Shown here piece after piece: positions 18,540 through 27,546 of a DNA stretch of 36,448 nt (positions within the stretch are counted from its first letter, which is position 1; the number at the start of each line of letters is the position of its first letter). Location of the stretch: NCBI GenBank assembly GCA_947451105.1, contig CANFXY010000008.1:1-36448 (forward strand), in the 5' to 3' direction. The position numbers were made by a program, and so were the translations under genes. Origin of the DNA: Bacteroidota bacterium. Its GTDB lineage: Bacteria > Bacteroidota > Bacteroidia > NS11-12g > UBA955. The notes beneath the pieces were generated by a model, which saw only the letters and a list, made by a program, of their open reading frames with translations, was not told the origin of the DNA and did not search any database.

Positions 18540-20975
18540 ATGGAAATTGATCTGAAAGCTGGTGTATTAACCAAGGGCTTAAATCAAGCCATAGTTTCAA
18601 ATACCAAAGAATGCGCCCACTGCGGTTTGCCATGCGACGAGCATGTTGTCCTTGAATCTGATCTTTCTTTTTGTTGCTCTGGTTGCGCTGCCGTTTTTAC
18701 CCTATTAAACGACAGCAATATGTGCCGCTATTATGAAGACGGTAAAGGTCTCACGCCAGAATCAACGGAGCTTGGTGGGTTAGACTTTTTAGACGAGGCT
18801 GAAACAGCGGATAAATTCAAAATCTTTAGCCAAGGAGACACCGTTCAATACAAATTTAGAATCCCAGGAATGCACTGCAATTCCTGTATCTATTTACTTG
18901 AACGTTTGGATAGGTTAAACCCATCTGTACTTTCTTCTAGGGTCGACTTTTTTAATAAAGAATTGATCGTTACGGTCAAAAATGGTCCCAAGGTTCTGTC
19001 GAGTCTTGTCACTTTATTGTTTAGTCTAGGTTACAAACCAGACCTTACTTTATCGAATAACTCAGGCGCCAACAAAAGTAAATTTTCTCCCCGGGCCATC
19101 AAAATTGGCATAGCTGGTTTTTGCTTCGGCAACATCATGATGCTCAGTTTCCCTGAATACCTAGGCTTGTCGCTCGATTCCTCAAGCGCTGCGTTAAAGC
19201 ATTGGTTCGATTACATCAGTTTGGCCCTCTCATTACCCGTTTTGTTTTATTGTTCTTCTGAATTCTTCGAGAGTTCTTACAAAGCCATCAAAACAAGAAC
19301 TTTGAACATCGACTTGCCAATCACCCTAGCCATAGTTGCTGCATTCGGAAGAAGTTTATACGAGCTGTTTGTGATGAACCACTCTGGTTATTTTGATAGC
19401 ATGACGGGTATCGTGTTTCTGTTGTTAACGGGTAGGTATTTCCAAGACTTGAGTTACCATTCGTTGACCTTCGACCGCGATTACCGTTCCTACTTCCCAT
19501 TGTCCGCGCGCTTAATGGTCAATGGCACGTCTCAAGTTGTAAATATCTCTAAGCTTCAAGAAAACGACACCATAGAATTGCGCAATTCAGAGCTGCTTCC
19601 TGCCGATGCAATTCTAAGCTCTGGAATGGTAACAGTCGACTACAGTTTTATTACGGGTGAATCAAAACCAGTTGCGGTTCAAGAAGGTGAAAAGGTATAT
19701 GCTGGAGCGGTTATTAATGGCCGTTCCGCACAATTTAAATTGCTGGGCTCTACAGACAATAGCCGCTTGGTTAAATTATGGGCCATAGAAAAAGACAAAT
19801 CAGAAGTCGACAATTCATTAACTGAAAAGTTGAACTACTACTTTACCCTTGGTCTGTTATTGGTTGGTGCTTTTGCTTTTATTTACCAATACAATGTGAA
19901 TGGTTTGGAAGAGGCATTTAAATCGCTAACCAGCGTGCTCATTGTTGCTTGCCCTTGTATCTTATTGTTGGCTACTACTTTTGCCAATGGCCATTTGTTA
20001 AGAACCTTGAAAAACAATGGCATGTTCGTGAAAAACAAAAACACCTTGAGCCAAATGGCCAAGTGTGACACCTTTGTTTTTGATAAAACCGGCACCCTTA
20101 CGGACAATAAAGCATTTGAAGTTGACAATAAAACAACGCTTAACGCGGAAGAACTGAACATGTTTGGCTTCCTTTGCCACCAATCGGTTCACCCATACAG
20201 TGTGGCCATAGCCCATGCGTTTTATAAAGTTAATTTTCAATTAGACGCCTACACCGATTTTACAGGTAAAGGTCTTCAAGGTTTAATCAATTTAAACCGA
20301 ATTAAATTGGGCTCTGCACATTTCTTAAAACAAGAACAGCGCAATATAGGAGAGGGGCAAAGTGCCATTCATGTCGAAATTAACGGCGTGTACAAAGGCA
20401 GTTTCTTGCTTACCCACAGAATAAGACCTGAAACCAATTCGGTTTTGCTCGACTTGAAATTACAAGGTTATTCATTGTATTTGTCTAGTGGCGACAACGA
20501 ACTCAATCCAGAGATAAACCATTCGGTATTTGAAGAAACCTTGATCAAGCAACAACCTGAAGACAAGGTGTCTTTGGTTAAAAGTTTAAAAACCCAAGGC
20601 AAGGTGGTTTGCATGGCAGGTGATGGATTAAACGATGCACCTGCGCTGAAAGAAGCCGATGTGGCGGTCTCTGTGGCTGACCACGAAAATTCATTCTTTC
20701 CTGCCTGTGACGTTTTGTTAACCGCAAATGCGTTAGGCAATTTACCTTCACTAATGCAAATGGTAAAAGCAGCAAAATGGGTGGTGATCGTAAGCTTTGC
20801 TTTTTCTCTTATTTACAATGTTATTGGATTGTACTTTGCAATTACCGCACAATTGTCGCCTCTTACAGCTGCCATTTTGATGCCTAGTAGCAGCATCTCT
20901 ATGTTGATCATTACCTGGGTAATGACCAATGTGATGGCCAAATTGATCATAAAAAAAGAACAAATTACACCGTAG
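18540..20975 (+). CDS. ccoI: heavy-metal (Cu) translocating P-type ATPase of the CcoI/FixI type
   Basis: 811 aa; Cys-rich N-terminus CAHCGLPC...FCCSGCAAVF, HMA motif GMHCNSC, TGES, ACPC, DKTGT, HP locus and GDGLNDAPALKEADVAV; adjacent to cco genes. Confidence 0.93.
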   Translation: MEIDLKAGVLTKGLNQAIVSNTKECAHCGLPCDEHVVLESDLSFCCSGCAAVFTLLNDSNMCRYYEDGKGLTPESTELGGLDFLDEAETADKFKIFSQGDTVQYKFRIPGMHCNSCIYLLERLDRLNPSVLSSRVDFFNKELIVTVKNGPKVLSSLVTLLFSLGYKPDLTLSNNSGANKSKFSPRAIKIGIAGFCFGNIMMLSFPEYLGLSLDSSSAALKHWFDYISLALSLPVLFYCSSEFFESSYKAIKTRTLNIDLPITLAIVAAFGRSLYELFVMNHSGYFDSMTGIVFLLLTGRYFQDLSYHSLTFDRDYRSYFPLSARLMVNGTSQVVNISKLQENDTIELRNSELLPADAILSSGMVTVDYSFITGESKPVAVQEGEKVYAGAVINGRSAQFKLLGSTDNSRLVKLWAIEKDKSEVDNSLTEKLNYYFTLGLLLVGAFAFIYQYNVNGLEEAFKSLTSVLIVACPCILLLATTFANGHLLRTLKNNGMFVKNKNTLSQMAKCDTFVFDKTGTLTDNKAFEVDNKTTLNAEELNMFGFLCHQSVHPYSVAIAHAFYKVNFQLDAYTDFTGKGLQGLINLNRIKLGSAHFLKQEQRNIGEGQSAIHVEINGVYKGSFLLTHRIRPETNSVLLDLKLQGYSLYLSSGDNELNPEINHSVFEETLIKQQPEDKVSLVKSLKTQGKVVCMAGDGLNDAPALKEADVAVSVADHENSFFPACDVLLTANALGNLPSLMQMVKAAKWVVIVSFAFSLIYNVIGLYFAITAQLSPLTAAILMPSSSISMLIITWVMTNVMAKLIIKKEQITP

Positions 20976-21020
20976 TTTAACCGCCTTTAGAAGTAGTCGT
21001 AAGCGCATAAATTAAGTAGA

Positions 21021-21048
21021 AGGCACATCCGAAGGGATGTGCTTTTTT
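21021..21048 (+). terminator. rho-independent terminator after ccoI
   Basis: GCACATCC (21023-21030) - GAAG loop - GGATGTGC (21035-21042) followed by TTTTTT. Confidence 0.88.
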
Positions 21049-21301
21049 ATATCTTCGAATGTCTATTGACTTGCTTTACAGCATTCAAATTTTAGGATAA
21101 TAAATTAGATGACGCCGCTTAGTTCTTTTAGAGCCAGAAGGCGAATACTGTGAATCTTGTAATTGGTTTATTGTTTTGAGACATTCTTGCTAAAACATTT
21201 TAATAAAAATTAATCTTCAGTGGTATAGCCATTTGTGCGTTTAGAAACAGTGTTTTCCAATTTTAAATACCGATATTTTTTGTACCATACAAGGCGAATA
21301 A

Positions 21302-21367
21302 CTGACGAGCGTCAGTTCAGAACATGATTCAGGTCATCGATGTAAAAAACGCATCTAAATACTTTTG
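21302..21367 (+). promoter_or_regulatory. cco operon promoter with tandem FNR/FixK-like boxes
   Basis: CTGAC-GAGC-GTCAG at 21302-21315; ATGAT-TCAG-GTCAT at 21324-21337; -7 element TACTTTTG at 21360-21367. Confidence 0.65.
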
Positions 21368-21371
21368 AACC

Positions 21372-21539
21372 ATGGAAATCATGATGCTTTTAATCGGCGC
21401 CAGTATGGTATTAGCCTTATTCTTTTTAATCATGTTTGTCCGTGCCGGAAAGCAAGGGCAGTTCCGCGACACCTACACCCCATCGGTTCGAATTTTATTC
21501 GAGGATGAAGAAACAGAAAATTCCAAAATTTCAAAATAA
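21372..21539 (+). CDS. ccoS: cbb3-type cytochrome oxidase assembly protein CcoS
   Basis: Manual translation: MEIMMLLIGASMVLALFFLIMFVRAGKQGQFRDTYTPSVRILFEDEETENSKISK*; short single-TM CcoS-like protein before ccoNO. Too short for the supplied ORF track. Confidence 0.87.
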   Translation: MEIMMLLIGASMVLALFFLIMFVRAGKQGQFRDTYTPSVRILFEDEETENSKISK

Positions 21540-21545
21540 ACAGAT

Positions 21546-23681
21546 ATGAATAAAGAAACCTTCCATTATGACAACAAAATCGCGAAATGGTTTGCCTATG
21601 CGACTATGCTATGGTCGCTTGTGGGCATGCTTGTTGGATTACTCGCAGCATTTCAGCTTGTATTTCCGGTATTAAACTTAGACTTGCCTCAAACGAGTTT
21701 TGGTCGCATTAGACCCGTTCACACCAACGCCATCATCTTCGCTTTCGTAGGTAATGGTATTTTTATGGGTGTATACTACTCTTTGCAACGTTTGTGCAAA
21801 GCGCGTATGTTTAGCGATGCCTTGAGTAAAATCCATTTCTGGGGTTGGCAATTAATTATTGTTCTTGCCGCAGTTACTTTACTTGCCGGATATACCACAG
21901 GTAAAGAATACGCAGAGTTAGAATGGCCAATCGACATCTTAATTGCACTTATTTGGGTGGTGTTTGGATGGAATATGTTTGGAACCATTTTAAAACGCAG
22001 AGAACGTCATTTGTATGTTGCCATTTGGTTTTACATCGCAACCTTCGTTACCGTTGCGGTATTGCACATTGTCAATTCATTCGAATTGCCATTTAGCTGG
22101 ATGAAATCTTATAGTTTCTACGCTGGTATGCAAGATGCCTTGGTGCAATGGTGGTATGGCCACAACGCAGTAGCATTTTTCTTAACCACGCCTTACCTTG
22201 GTTTGATGTACTACTTCTTGCCTAAAGCTGCTGACAGACCGGTATACTCTTACAGATTGTCAATTATCCACTTCTGGGCCTTGATATTCTTATACATCTG
22301 GGCTGGTCCTCACCACTTGTTGTATACCTCATTGCCTGATTGGGCTCAATCTTTAGGGGTTGTGTTCTCTATAATGTTGATTGCTCCAAGTTGGGGTGGT
22401 ATGATCAACGGTTTGTTAACCCTTAGAGGTGTATGGGATAAAGTTAGAGAAGACGTGGTGTTGAAGTTTATGGTCGTTGCAGTAACTGCTTACGGTATGG
22501 CAACTTTCGAAGGTCCAATGCTTTCTTTCAAAAACGTTAACGCCATTGCCCACTTTACCGATTGGATTGTTGCACACGTGCACGTTGGTGCTTTGGGTTG
22601 GAACGGTTTCTTAACCTTCGGTATCTTATATTGGTTAATTCCTCGAATTTTCAAAACAGATCTATACAGCAAAAGCATGGCCAATACCCACTTCTGGTTA
22701 GGTACACTTGGCATTCTTTTATACGCAATCCCTATGTACTGGGCTGGTTGGACACAAAGTTTAATGTGGAAAGAGTTTACGCCAGACGGAACATTGAAAT
22801 ACCAATTCCTTGAAACGGTTGTTCAATTAAAACCTTTCTACTTGTTGCGCTCTATTGGTGGTACTTTGTATTTCTTCGGTGCAATCTTAATGGTATACAA
22901 TTTAATTAAAACCATTCGCGCCGGTAAAGCGGTTGATGATGAAGCTGCAGAAGCTGCACCATTGTCTGACAACTACGAACCTCATCATACAGAGCACTGG
23001 CACCGTTGGGTTGAAAGAAGACCTGTTCAATTGTTGGTGTTGTCATTGGTTGTTATTTTAATTGGTGGAGCGGTTGAGTTTATTCCATCGTTCTTAATTA
23101 AAAGCAATGTGCCGACCATCAGCAGTGTTAAACCATACACACCTCTTGAATTGCAAGGCAGAGACATCTACATCCGCGAAGGTTGTTATACTTGCCACTC
23201 TCAAATGGTTCGTCCTTTTAGAAGTGAAACTGCAAGATATGGTGAATACTCTAAAGCTGGAGAGTTTGTATACGACCATCCATTCCAATGGGGCAGTAAA
23301 CGTACGGGTCCAGACTTAGCAAGAGAAGGTACTCAAAAAATCAGAAAACCAAACTCTTGGCACTTCAACCACATGTACGAGCCGCAGTCCATCTCCCCAG
23401 GTTCTATCATGCCGCGTTACACTTGGTTGTTTGAAAATGATATCGATATGGATATCACTGAGGCAAAAATCAAAGCCATGCAAACGCTTGGTGTGCCTTA
23501 CGAACAAGGCTACGAGAAAGAAGCCAACAAAGATTTAATGAAACAAGCCAACGAAATTGTTGCTGATCTACAAAAGGAAAACATCAAAGCAATGCCTCAA
23601 AAAGAAATTATTGCCTTGATCGCTTACCTACAAAGATTGGGAACTGATATCAGCGCTGAACCTACAAACACTCAAAAATAA
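21546..23681 (+). CDS. ccoNO: cbb3-type cytochrome c oxidase, fused subunits I and II (CcoN-CcoO)
   Basis: 711 aa; haem-copper His motifs RPVHTNAIIFAFVGNG, WWYGHNAVAFFLT, GPHHLLY, HVHVGALGWNG; the C-terminal part has a single CYTCH and GPDLAREG...SIMPRYTWLF of CcoO. Confidence 0.95.
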   Translation: MNKETFHYDNKIAKWFAYATMLWSLVGMLVGLLAAFQLVFPVLNLDLPQTSFGRIRPVHTNAIIFAFVGNGIFMGVYYSLQRLCKARMFSDALSKIHFWGWQLIIVLAAVTLLAGYTTGKEYAELEWPIDILIALIWVVFGWNMFGTILKRRERHLYVAIWFYIATFVTVAVLHIVNSFELPFSWMKSYSFYAGMQDALVQWWYGHNAVAFFLTTPYLGLMYYFLPKAADRPVYSYRLSIIHFWALIFLYIWAGPHHLLYTSLPDWAQSLGVVFSIMLIAPSWGGMINGLLTLRGVWDKVREDVVLKFMVVAVTAYGMATFEGPMLSFKNVNAIAHFTDWIVAHVHVGALGWNGFLTFGILYWLIPRIFKTDLYSKSMANTHFWLGTLGILLYAIPMYWAGWTQSLMWKEFTPDGTLKYQFLETVVQLKPFYLLRSIGGTLYFFGAILMVYNLIKTIRAGKAVDDEAAEAAPLSDNYEPHHTEHWHRWVERRPVQLLVLSLVVILIGGAVEFIPSFLIKSNVPTISSVKPYTPLELQGRDIYIREGCYTCHSQMVRPFRSETARYGEYSKAGEFVYDHPFQWGSKRTGPDLAREGTQKIRKPNSWHFNHMYEPQSISPGSIMPRYTWLFENDIDMDITEAKIKAMQTLGVPYEQGYEKEANKDLMKQANEIVADLQKENIKAMPQKEIIALIAYLQRLGTDISAEPTNTQK

Positions 23682-23685
23682 ACCT

Positions 23686-23856
23686 ATGAAATTCATCCAT
23701 TATTTAGAGAACATATCGGGTATAAGTATTTACCCATTGACATCACTACTTATATTTTTTATCTTTTTTGTCGCCCTACTTTGGTTCGTTCTTAAAACAG
23801 ATAAACAGTATTTAAAAGAAATAGAACAAATCCCTTTCGATAACAACAAGCAATAA
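23686..23856 (+). CDS. ccoQ: CcoQ-like small membrane subunit
   Basis: Manual translation: MKFIHYLENISGISIYPLTSLLIFFIFFVALLWFVLKTDKQYLKEIEQIPFDNNKQ*; one TM, positioned between ccoNO and ccoP. Missing from the ORF track. Confidence 0.78.
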   Translation: MKFIHYLENISGISIYPLTSLLIFFIFFVALLWFVLKTDKQYLKEIEQIPFDNNKQ

Positions 23857-23858
23857 TT

Positions 23859-25007
23859 ATGATGAGAACAATCAAATCAATAACCTTCGTCATCGCGACC
23901 CTTATATCTTTCAATGCGTATTCATTAAGTCCAGCCCCTACTAGTGAATCAATTGGAAGCAATCCACTTTTCATAGCCATGGGCACTCTTGCCGCTGTTT
24001 TGTTAATGGTTATTATTATTTTATCTGGTGTTTTAAGAACAGCCGTTAAAACAAAAATTCGTGAAATTATTTCAAATAAAGGTACAAAAGCACTTATGCT
24101 CATCATGATGCTTTTTGCCTCTGGAAGTTCATTTGCTCAAACTGCCGCACCAGCTGTGACTGAAAGCATATATGAATCCAGCCCAATTGCAGGGATGCAC
24201 CCGCTTGGATTCTTTTCATTGTTTCTTGTTCTGTTGCTTGAATTGTTTGTCATCCTTTGGTTGTGTTTGGTCATTCTTAGAATTATCGTAAAACGCGAAG
24301 CGGTGGCATCGGAAAAAGCAGGTGAAAAAGTTAACAAAGAATCTTTCTTAAGCAATTTCGTTTCTCGAAAATTGTTAGGGGTTAAACCTGTAGAAAGCGA
24401 TAAAGATGTAATGCTCGACCACGATTATGATGGCATCAAAGAATTGGACAACGATTTGCCACCATGGTGGAAATACGGCTTCTATTTGACCATTGTTTCA
24501 GGGATCATTTATCTTTTCAGTTACCACGTAACCCACAACTCTAAATCGAGCTTAGAAGAATACGAATACGAAATGGCTGAAGCGGAAAAAAGTGTTAATG
24601 CATACAAAGCAACGCTTGCCTCTAATGTTGACGAATCCAATGCTACATTCACTGGTAATATTGATGCCGGTAAAGCTACTTTTGTTAAGAACTGTGCAGT
24701 ATGCCACGGCAATGAAGGCCAAGGTTTGGTAGGACCAAACTTCACCGACAAATACTGGGTATATGGCAACAAAGCCGGCGACATGTTTAAAATAGTTAAA
24801 AATGGTACCAACAAAGGAATGAAAGCTTGGAAAGATGAGCTGAGTCCTGTTGATATCCAAAACGTAATAAGCTATATCCACACCTTGCAAGGAACAACAC
24901 CTGCAAATCCGAAAGCGCCAGATGGTGTATTGCTTGAAGATGAAGTTGCTGCGGGCGGTGACTCTACAAGTGTAAAAGATTCTGTGAAAGTAATTGAAGT
25001 AAAATAA
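23859..25007 (+). CDS. ccoP: cbb3-type cytochrome c oxidase subunit III (single CxxCH)
   Basis: 382 aa; DHDYDGIKELDNDLPPWWKYGFYLTI is the CcoP N-terminal domain; one haem-c site CAVCHG; several predicted N-terminal TM segments. Confidence 0.92.
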   Translation: MMRTIKSITFVIATLISFNAYSLSPAPTSESIGSNPLFIAMGTLAAVLLMVIIILSGVLRTAVKTKIREIISNKGTKALMLIMMLFASGSSFAQTAAPAVTESIYESSPIAGMHPLGFFSLFLVLLLELFVILWLCLVILRIIVKREAVASEKAGEKVNKESFLSNFVSRKLLGVKPVESDKDVMLDHDYDGIKELDNDLPPWWKYGFYLTIVSGIIYLFSYHVTHNSKSSLEEYEYEMAEAEKSVNAYKATLASNVDESNATFTGNIDAGKATFVKNCAVCHGNEGQGLVGPNFTDKYWVYGNKAGDMFKIVKNGTNKGMKAWKDELSPVDIQNVISYIHTLQGTTPANPKAPDGVLLEDEVAAGGDSTSVKDSVKVIEVK

Positions 25008-26425
25008 TGAGTTCTGACCCCTTCGAACTTGAGCACGTTGACCAATCTTACAGAGACTCTATAGGAACTATAGGCGCCGATGGAAAACGCAAATGGGTTT
25101 TCCCTTGGCAACCTAAAGGTAAGTTATACAACTACAGAACCGCCTTATCTATTGTGTATTTGTTGGTCCTGTTTGGTTTGCCCTTCTTGAAATACAATGG
25201 GCACCCCATGTTTCTTTTTAATGTTTTAGAAAGAAAATTCATTCTCTTCGGTGCCATTTTTTGGCCGCAAGACTTGGTGATATTTGGCGTGGCCATGATT
25301 ACTTTTGTGCTCTTTGTTGTTCTATTTACCGTTGCTTTTGGTCGTGTGTTTTGCGGATGGGTTTGCCCCCAAACGGTTTTTCTCGAAATGGTGTTTCGCA
25401 AAATTGAATACTGGATAGACGGTTCTGCCGCCAATCAAGTAAAACTAAAAAACAGCCCTTGGACCCGAGAGAAAATAGTTAAAAGAACCCTGAAACATTC
25501 CATTTTCTTTCTCTTCGCTTTTCTAATCTCCAATACTTTCTTGGCGTATATGATCAGCGTTGATGGATTGTACAAGATAATCACTGAACCTGTTTCTGAA
25601 CATGCCGTTGGCTTAACACTCATACTAATTTTTAGCGGTGTTTACTACTTTGTGTTTGCTTGGTTTAGAGAACAGGTTTGCCTTATTGCATGTCCTTATG
25701 GCAGATTGCAAGGCGTGATGCTCGATAAGAATTCTATCGTTGTGGCTTACGATTACAAACGCGGAGAGCCAAGAGGCCATATCCACAAAGGCGAAGACCC
25801 CGCGTCTAAAGGCGATTGCATCGATTGTGGAATGTGCGTAAAAGTTTGTCCAACCGCTATTGATATCCGCAACGGTACCCAGTTGGAGTGCGTAAACTGT
25901 ACCGCCTGTATTGATGCCTGCGACGAAGTGATGGAAAAAGTACAAAAGCCAAAAAGGTTGATTAAGTTTACCAGCGAAAGTGCCATCTCGACAGGGATTT
26001 CACACCTTTTTAACTGGAGAACCCGTGCTTACAGTGTGGTATTAATTTTGCTGCTTGGTATACTTATAACTTTGATTGCCAGTAGGAAAAATATCGACAC
26101 CACCATACTCCGGTCGCCTGGACTTTTATTCCAACAACCAGACAGCACGCATTACTCAAACTTGTTCCTGATCAAAACCATCAATAAGACCTATTACGAT
26201 GCTAATCTTAAAATTGTTGTTATAGAACCATCAGAAGGTGTTGTGAAAAGTATTGGCCGCGACATTAAAATCAAAGCCGAGTCAAAATACGATGGTCAGT
26301 TCTTCTTAGTTATACCAAGCAGTCAGATGACTGGCCACAAAACCAAAGTGGTCTTGGATATTTACCGAGACGGTGAAAAAATAGAGCGTGTTAAAACCAA
26401 TTTCCTAGGCCCAATTTATCAATAA
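25007..26425 (+). CDS. ccoG: cytochrome c oxidase accessory protein CcoG (FixG-like ferredoxin)
   Basis: 472 aa; CGWVCPQTVFLEMVFRKIEYWIDG, CLIACPYGRLQGVMLD and CIDCGMCVKVCPTAIDIRNGTQLECVNCTACIDACDEVM 2x[4Fe-4S] motifs. Confidence 0.95.
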   Translation: MSSDPFELEHVDQSYRDSIGTIGADGKRKWVFPWQPKGKLYNYRTALSIVYLLVLFGLPFLKYNGHPMFLFNVLERKFILFGAIFWPQDLVIFGVAMITFVLFVVLFTVAFGRVFCGWVCPQTVFLEMVFRKIEYWIDGSAANQVKLKNSPWTREKIVKRTLKHSIFFLFAFLISNTFLAYMISVDGLYKIITEPVSEHAVGLTLILIFSGVYYFVFAWFREQVCLIACPYGRLQGVMLDKNSIVVAYDYKRGEPRGHIHKGEDPASKGDCIDCGMCVKVCPTAIDIRNGTQLECVNCTACIDACDEVMEKVQKPKRLIKFTSESAISTGISHLFNWRTRAYSVVLILLLGILITLIASRKNIDTTILRSPGLLFQQPDSTHYSNLFLIKTINKTYYDANLKIVVIEPSEGVVKSIGRDIKIKAESKYDGQFFLVIPSSQMTGHKTKVVLDIYRDGEKIERVKTNFLGPIYQ

Positions 26426-26845
26426 ATGAATTTCAAATATTTTATCATAGCCATCTACCTTGTTTTTGTTGCCCTCATTGTTACAATGGTTTTTAAAAGT
26501 TGTGGTCAGAACATTGACCTTGAAACGAAAAACTACTACGCTGAAGAGCTTCAGTACCAAACGAAAATTGATGCATTAAAAAAAGGCAATCAATATGCCG
26601 ATTCATTTGTTGTTTACGAGGATGCTGGCATGGTTAAAGTAAAACAAGCCAAATCTTTGCTTTGTGATTCTATAAAATTGGTGTTCAAAAAGCCAGACAA
26701 TGCGAAAGCGGACAGAAGCTTTGTTTTTAAAGGGTCAGTGATTGAACCCATTTTGAAATCTAATTTTGTGCCCGGCGTATACGGATTGAATATTTACTTG
26801 TACTCAAACGGCGTTTACCAAATCGAGAAAAAAATAAAACTGTAA
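26426..26845 (+). CDS. ccoH: FixH family protein
   Basis: 139 aa; N-terminal TM then CGQNIDLETKNYYAEELQYQTKIDALKKGNQY typical of FixH; operon context. Confidence 0.83.
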   Translation: MNFKYFIIAIYLVFVALIVTMVFKSCGQNIDLETKNYYAEELQYQTKIDALKKGNQYADSFVVYEDAGMVKVKQAKSLLCDSIKLVFKKPDNAKADRSFVFKGSVIEPILKSNFVPGVYGLNIYLYSNGVYQIEKKIKL

Positions 26846-26846
26846 G

Positions 26847-27542
26847 GTGTTAATCAACGGGCTAATATTTGGATTGATCTCAACCCTGCACTGCGCAGGG
26901 ATGTGCGGTCCTTTGGCCTTTTATATCCCTTCGCAAGTAAAGGGAGACAAACGTGTTTTTGCCATACTATACCAAGTGGGCAGGATTGCAATTTATGTTT
27001 CTATCGGCCTGATGGTTTATCTACTTGGTATGTCGTTCTCGTTTTTCAAACTGCAACAAACCCTATCCATTGTTATGGGTAGTTTAATGGTTTTGTACGT
27101 TTTATGGCCCTTGTTGAAATTGCCGAAACTTAAACTATTCTCCAATTTCCAAGGAACTGTGCTTAAAAAAATATCTGCTGCCATAGGTGCAAACAGCAAC
27201 AAATCAGCGCTAGGCTTGGGGATGATGAATGGCCTTTTGCCTTGCGGTGCTATTTATATCGCTGCTCTGTATTGTGCAAGTTTCAACCAAGTTTCGGATG
27301 CCATAATTTACATGCTCTTGTTCGGAGTTGGAACCATGCCGGTGTTCATCGCTGCTTGGATGTTGCTCTCTAAGCAGTTCTCATTTAAAGTAAAACGATT
27401 TACCTATTTATACAAAGCTTTGCCTTTAATTGTAGGTGTTTTGATGATATTAAGAGGTGCAAACCTCGGAATTCCTTACCTTAGCCCCGAATTGGAAAAT
27501 AGCAATCAAACGGTTACTGTAAAAAATTGCTGTAAACATTAA
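26847..27542 (+). CDS. SafE/TauE-family membrane protein of cbb3 loci
   Basis: 231 aa, GTG start; GLISTLHCAGMCGPLAFYIP and GMMNGLLPCGAIYIAALYC, typical cco-linked SafE-like protein. Confidence 0.87.
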   Translation: MLINGLIFGLISTLHCAGMCGPLAFYIPSQVKGDKRVFAILYQVGRIAIYVSIGLMVYLLGMSFSFFKLQQTLSIVMGSLMVLYVLWPLLKLPKLKLFSNFQGTVLKKISAAIGANSNKSALGLGMMNGLLPCGAIYIAALYCASFNQVSDAIIYMLLFGVGTMPVFIAAWMLLSKQFSFKVKRFTYLYKALPLIVGVLMILRGANLGIPYLSPELENSNQTVTVKNCCKH

Positions 27543-27546
27543 TTTA

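Noticed and set aside
24552-24890. 112 aa minus-strand ORF
   Set aside because: Antisense to ccoP.
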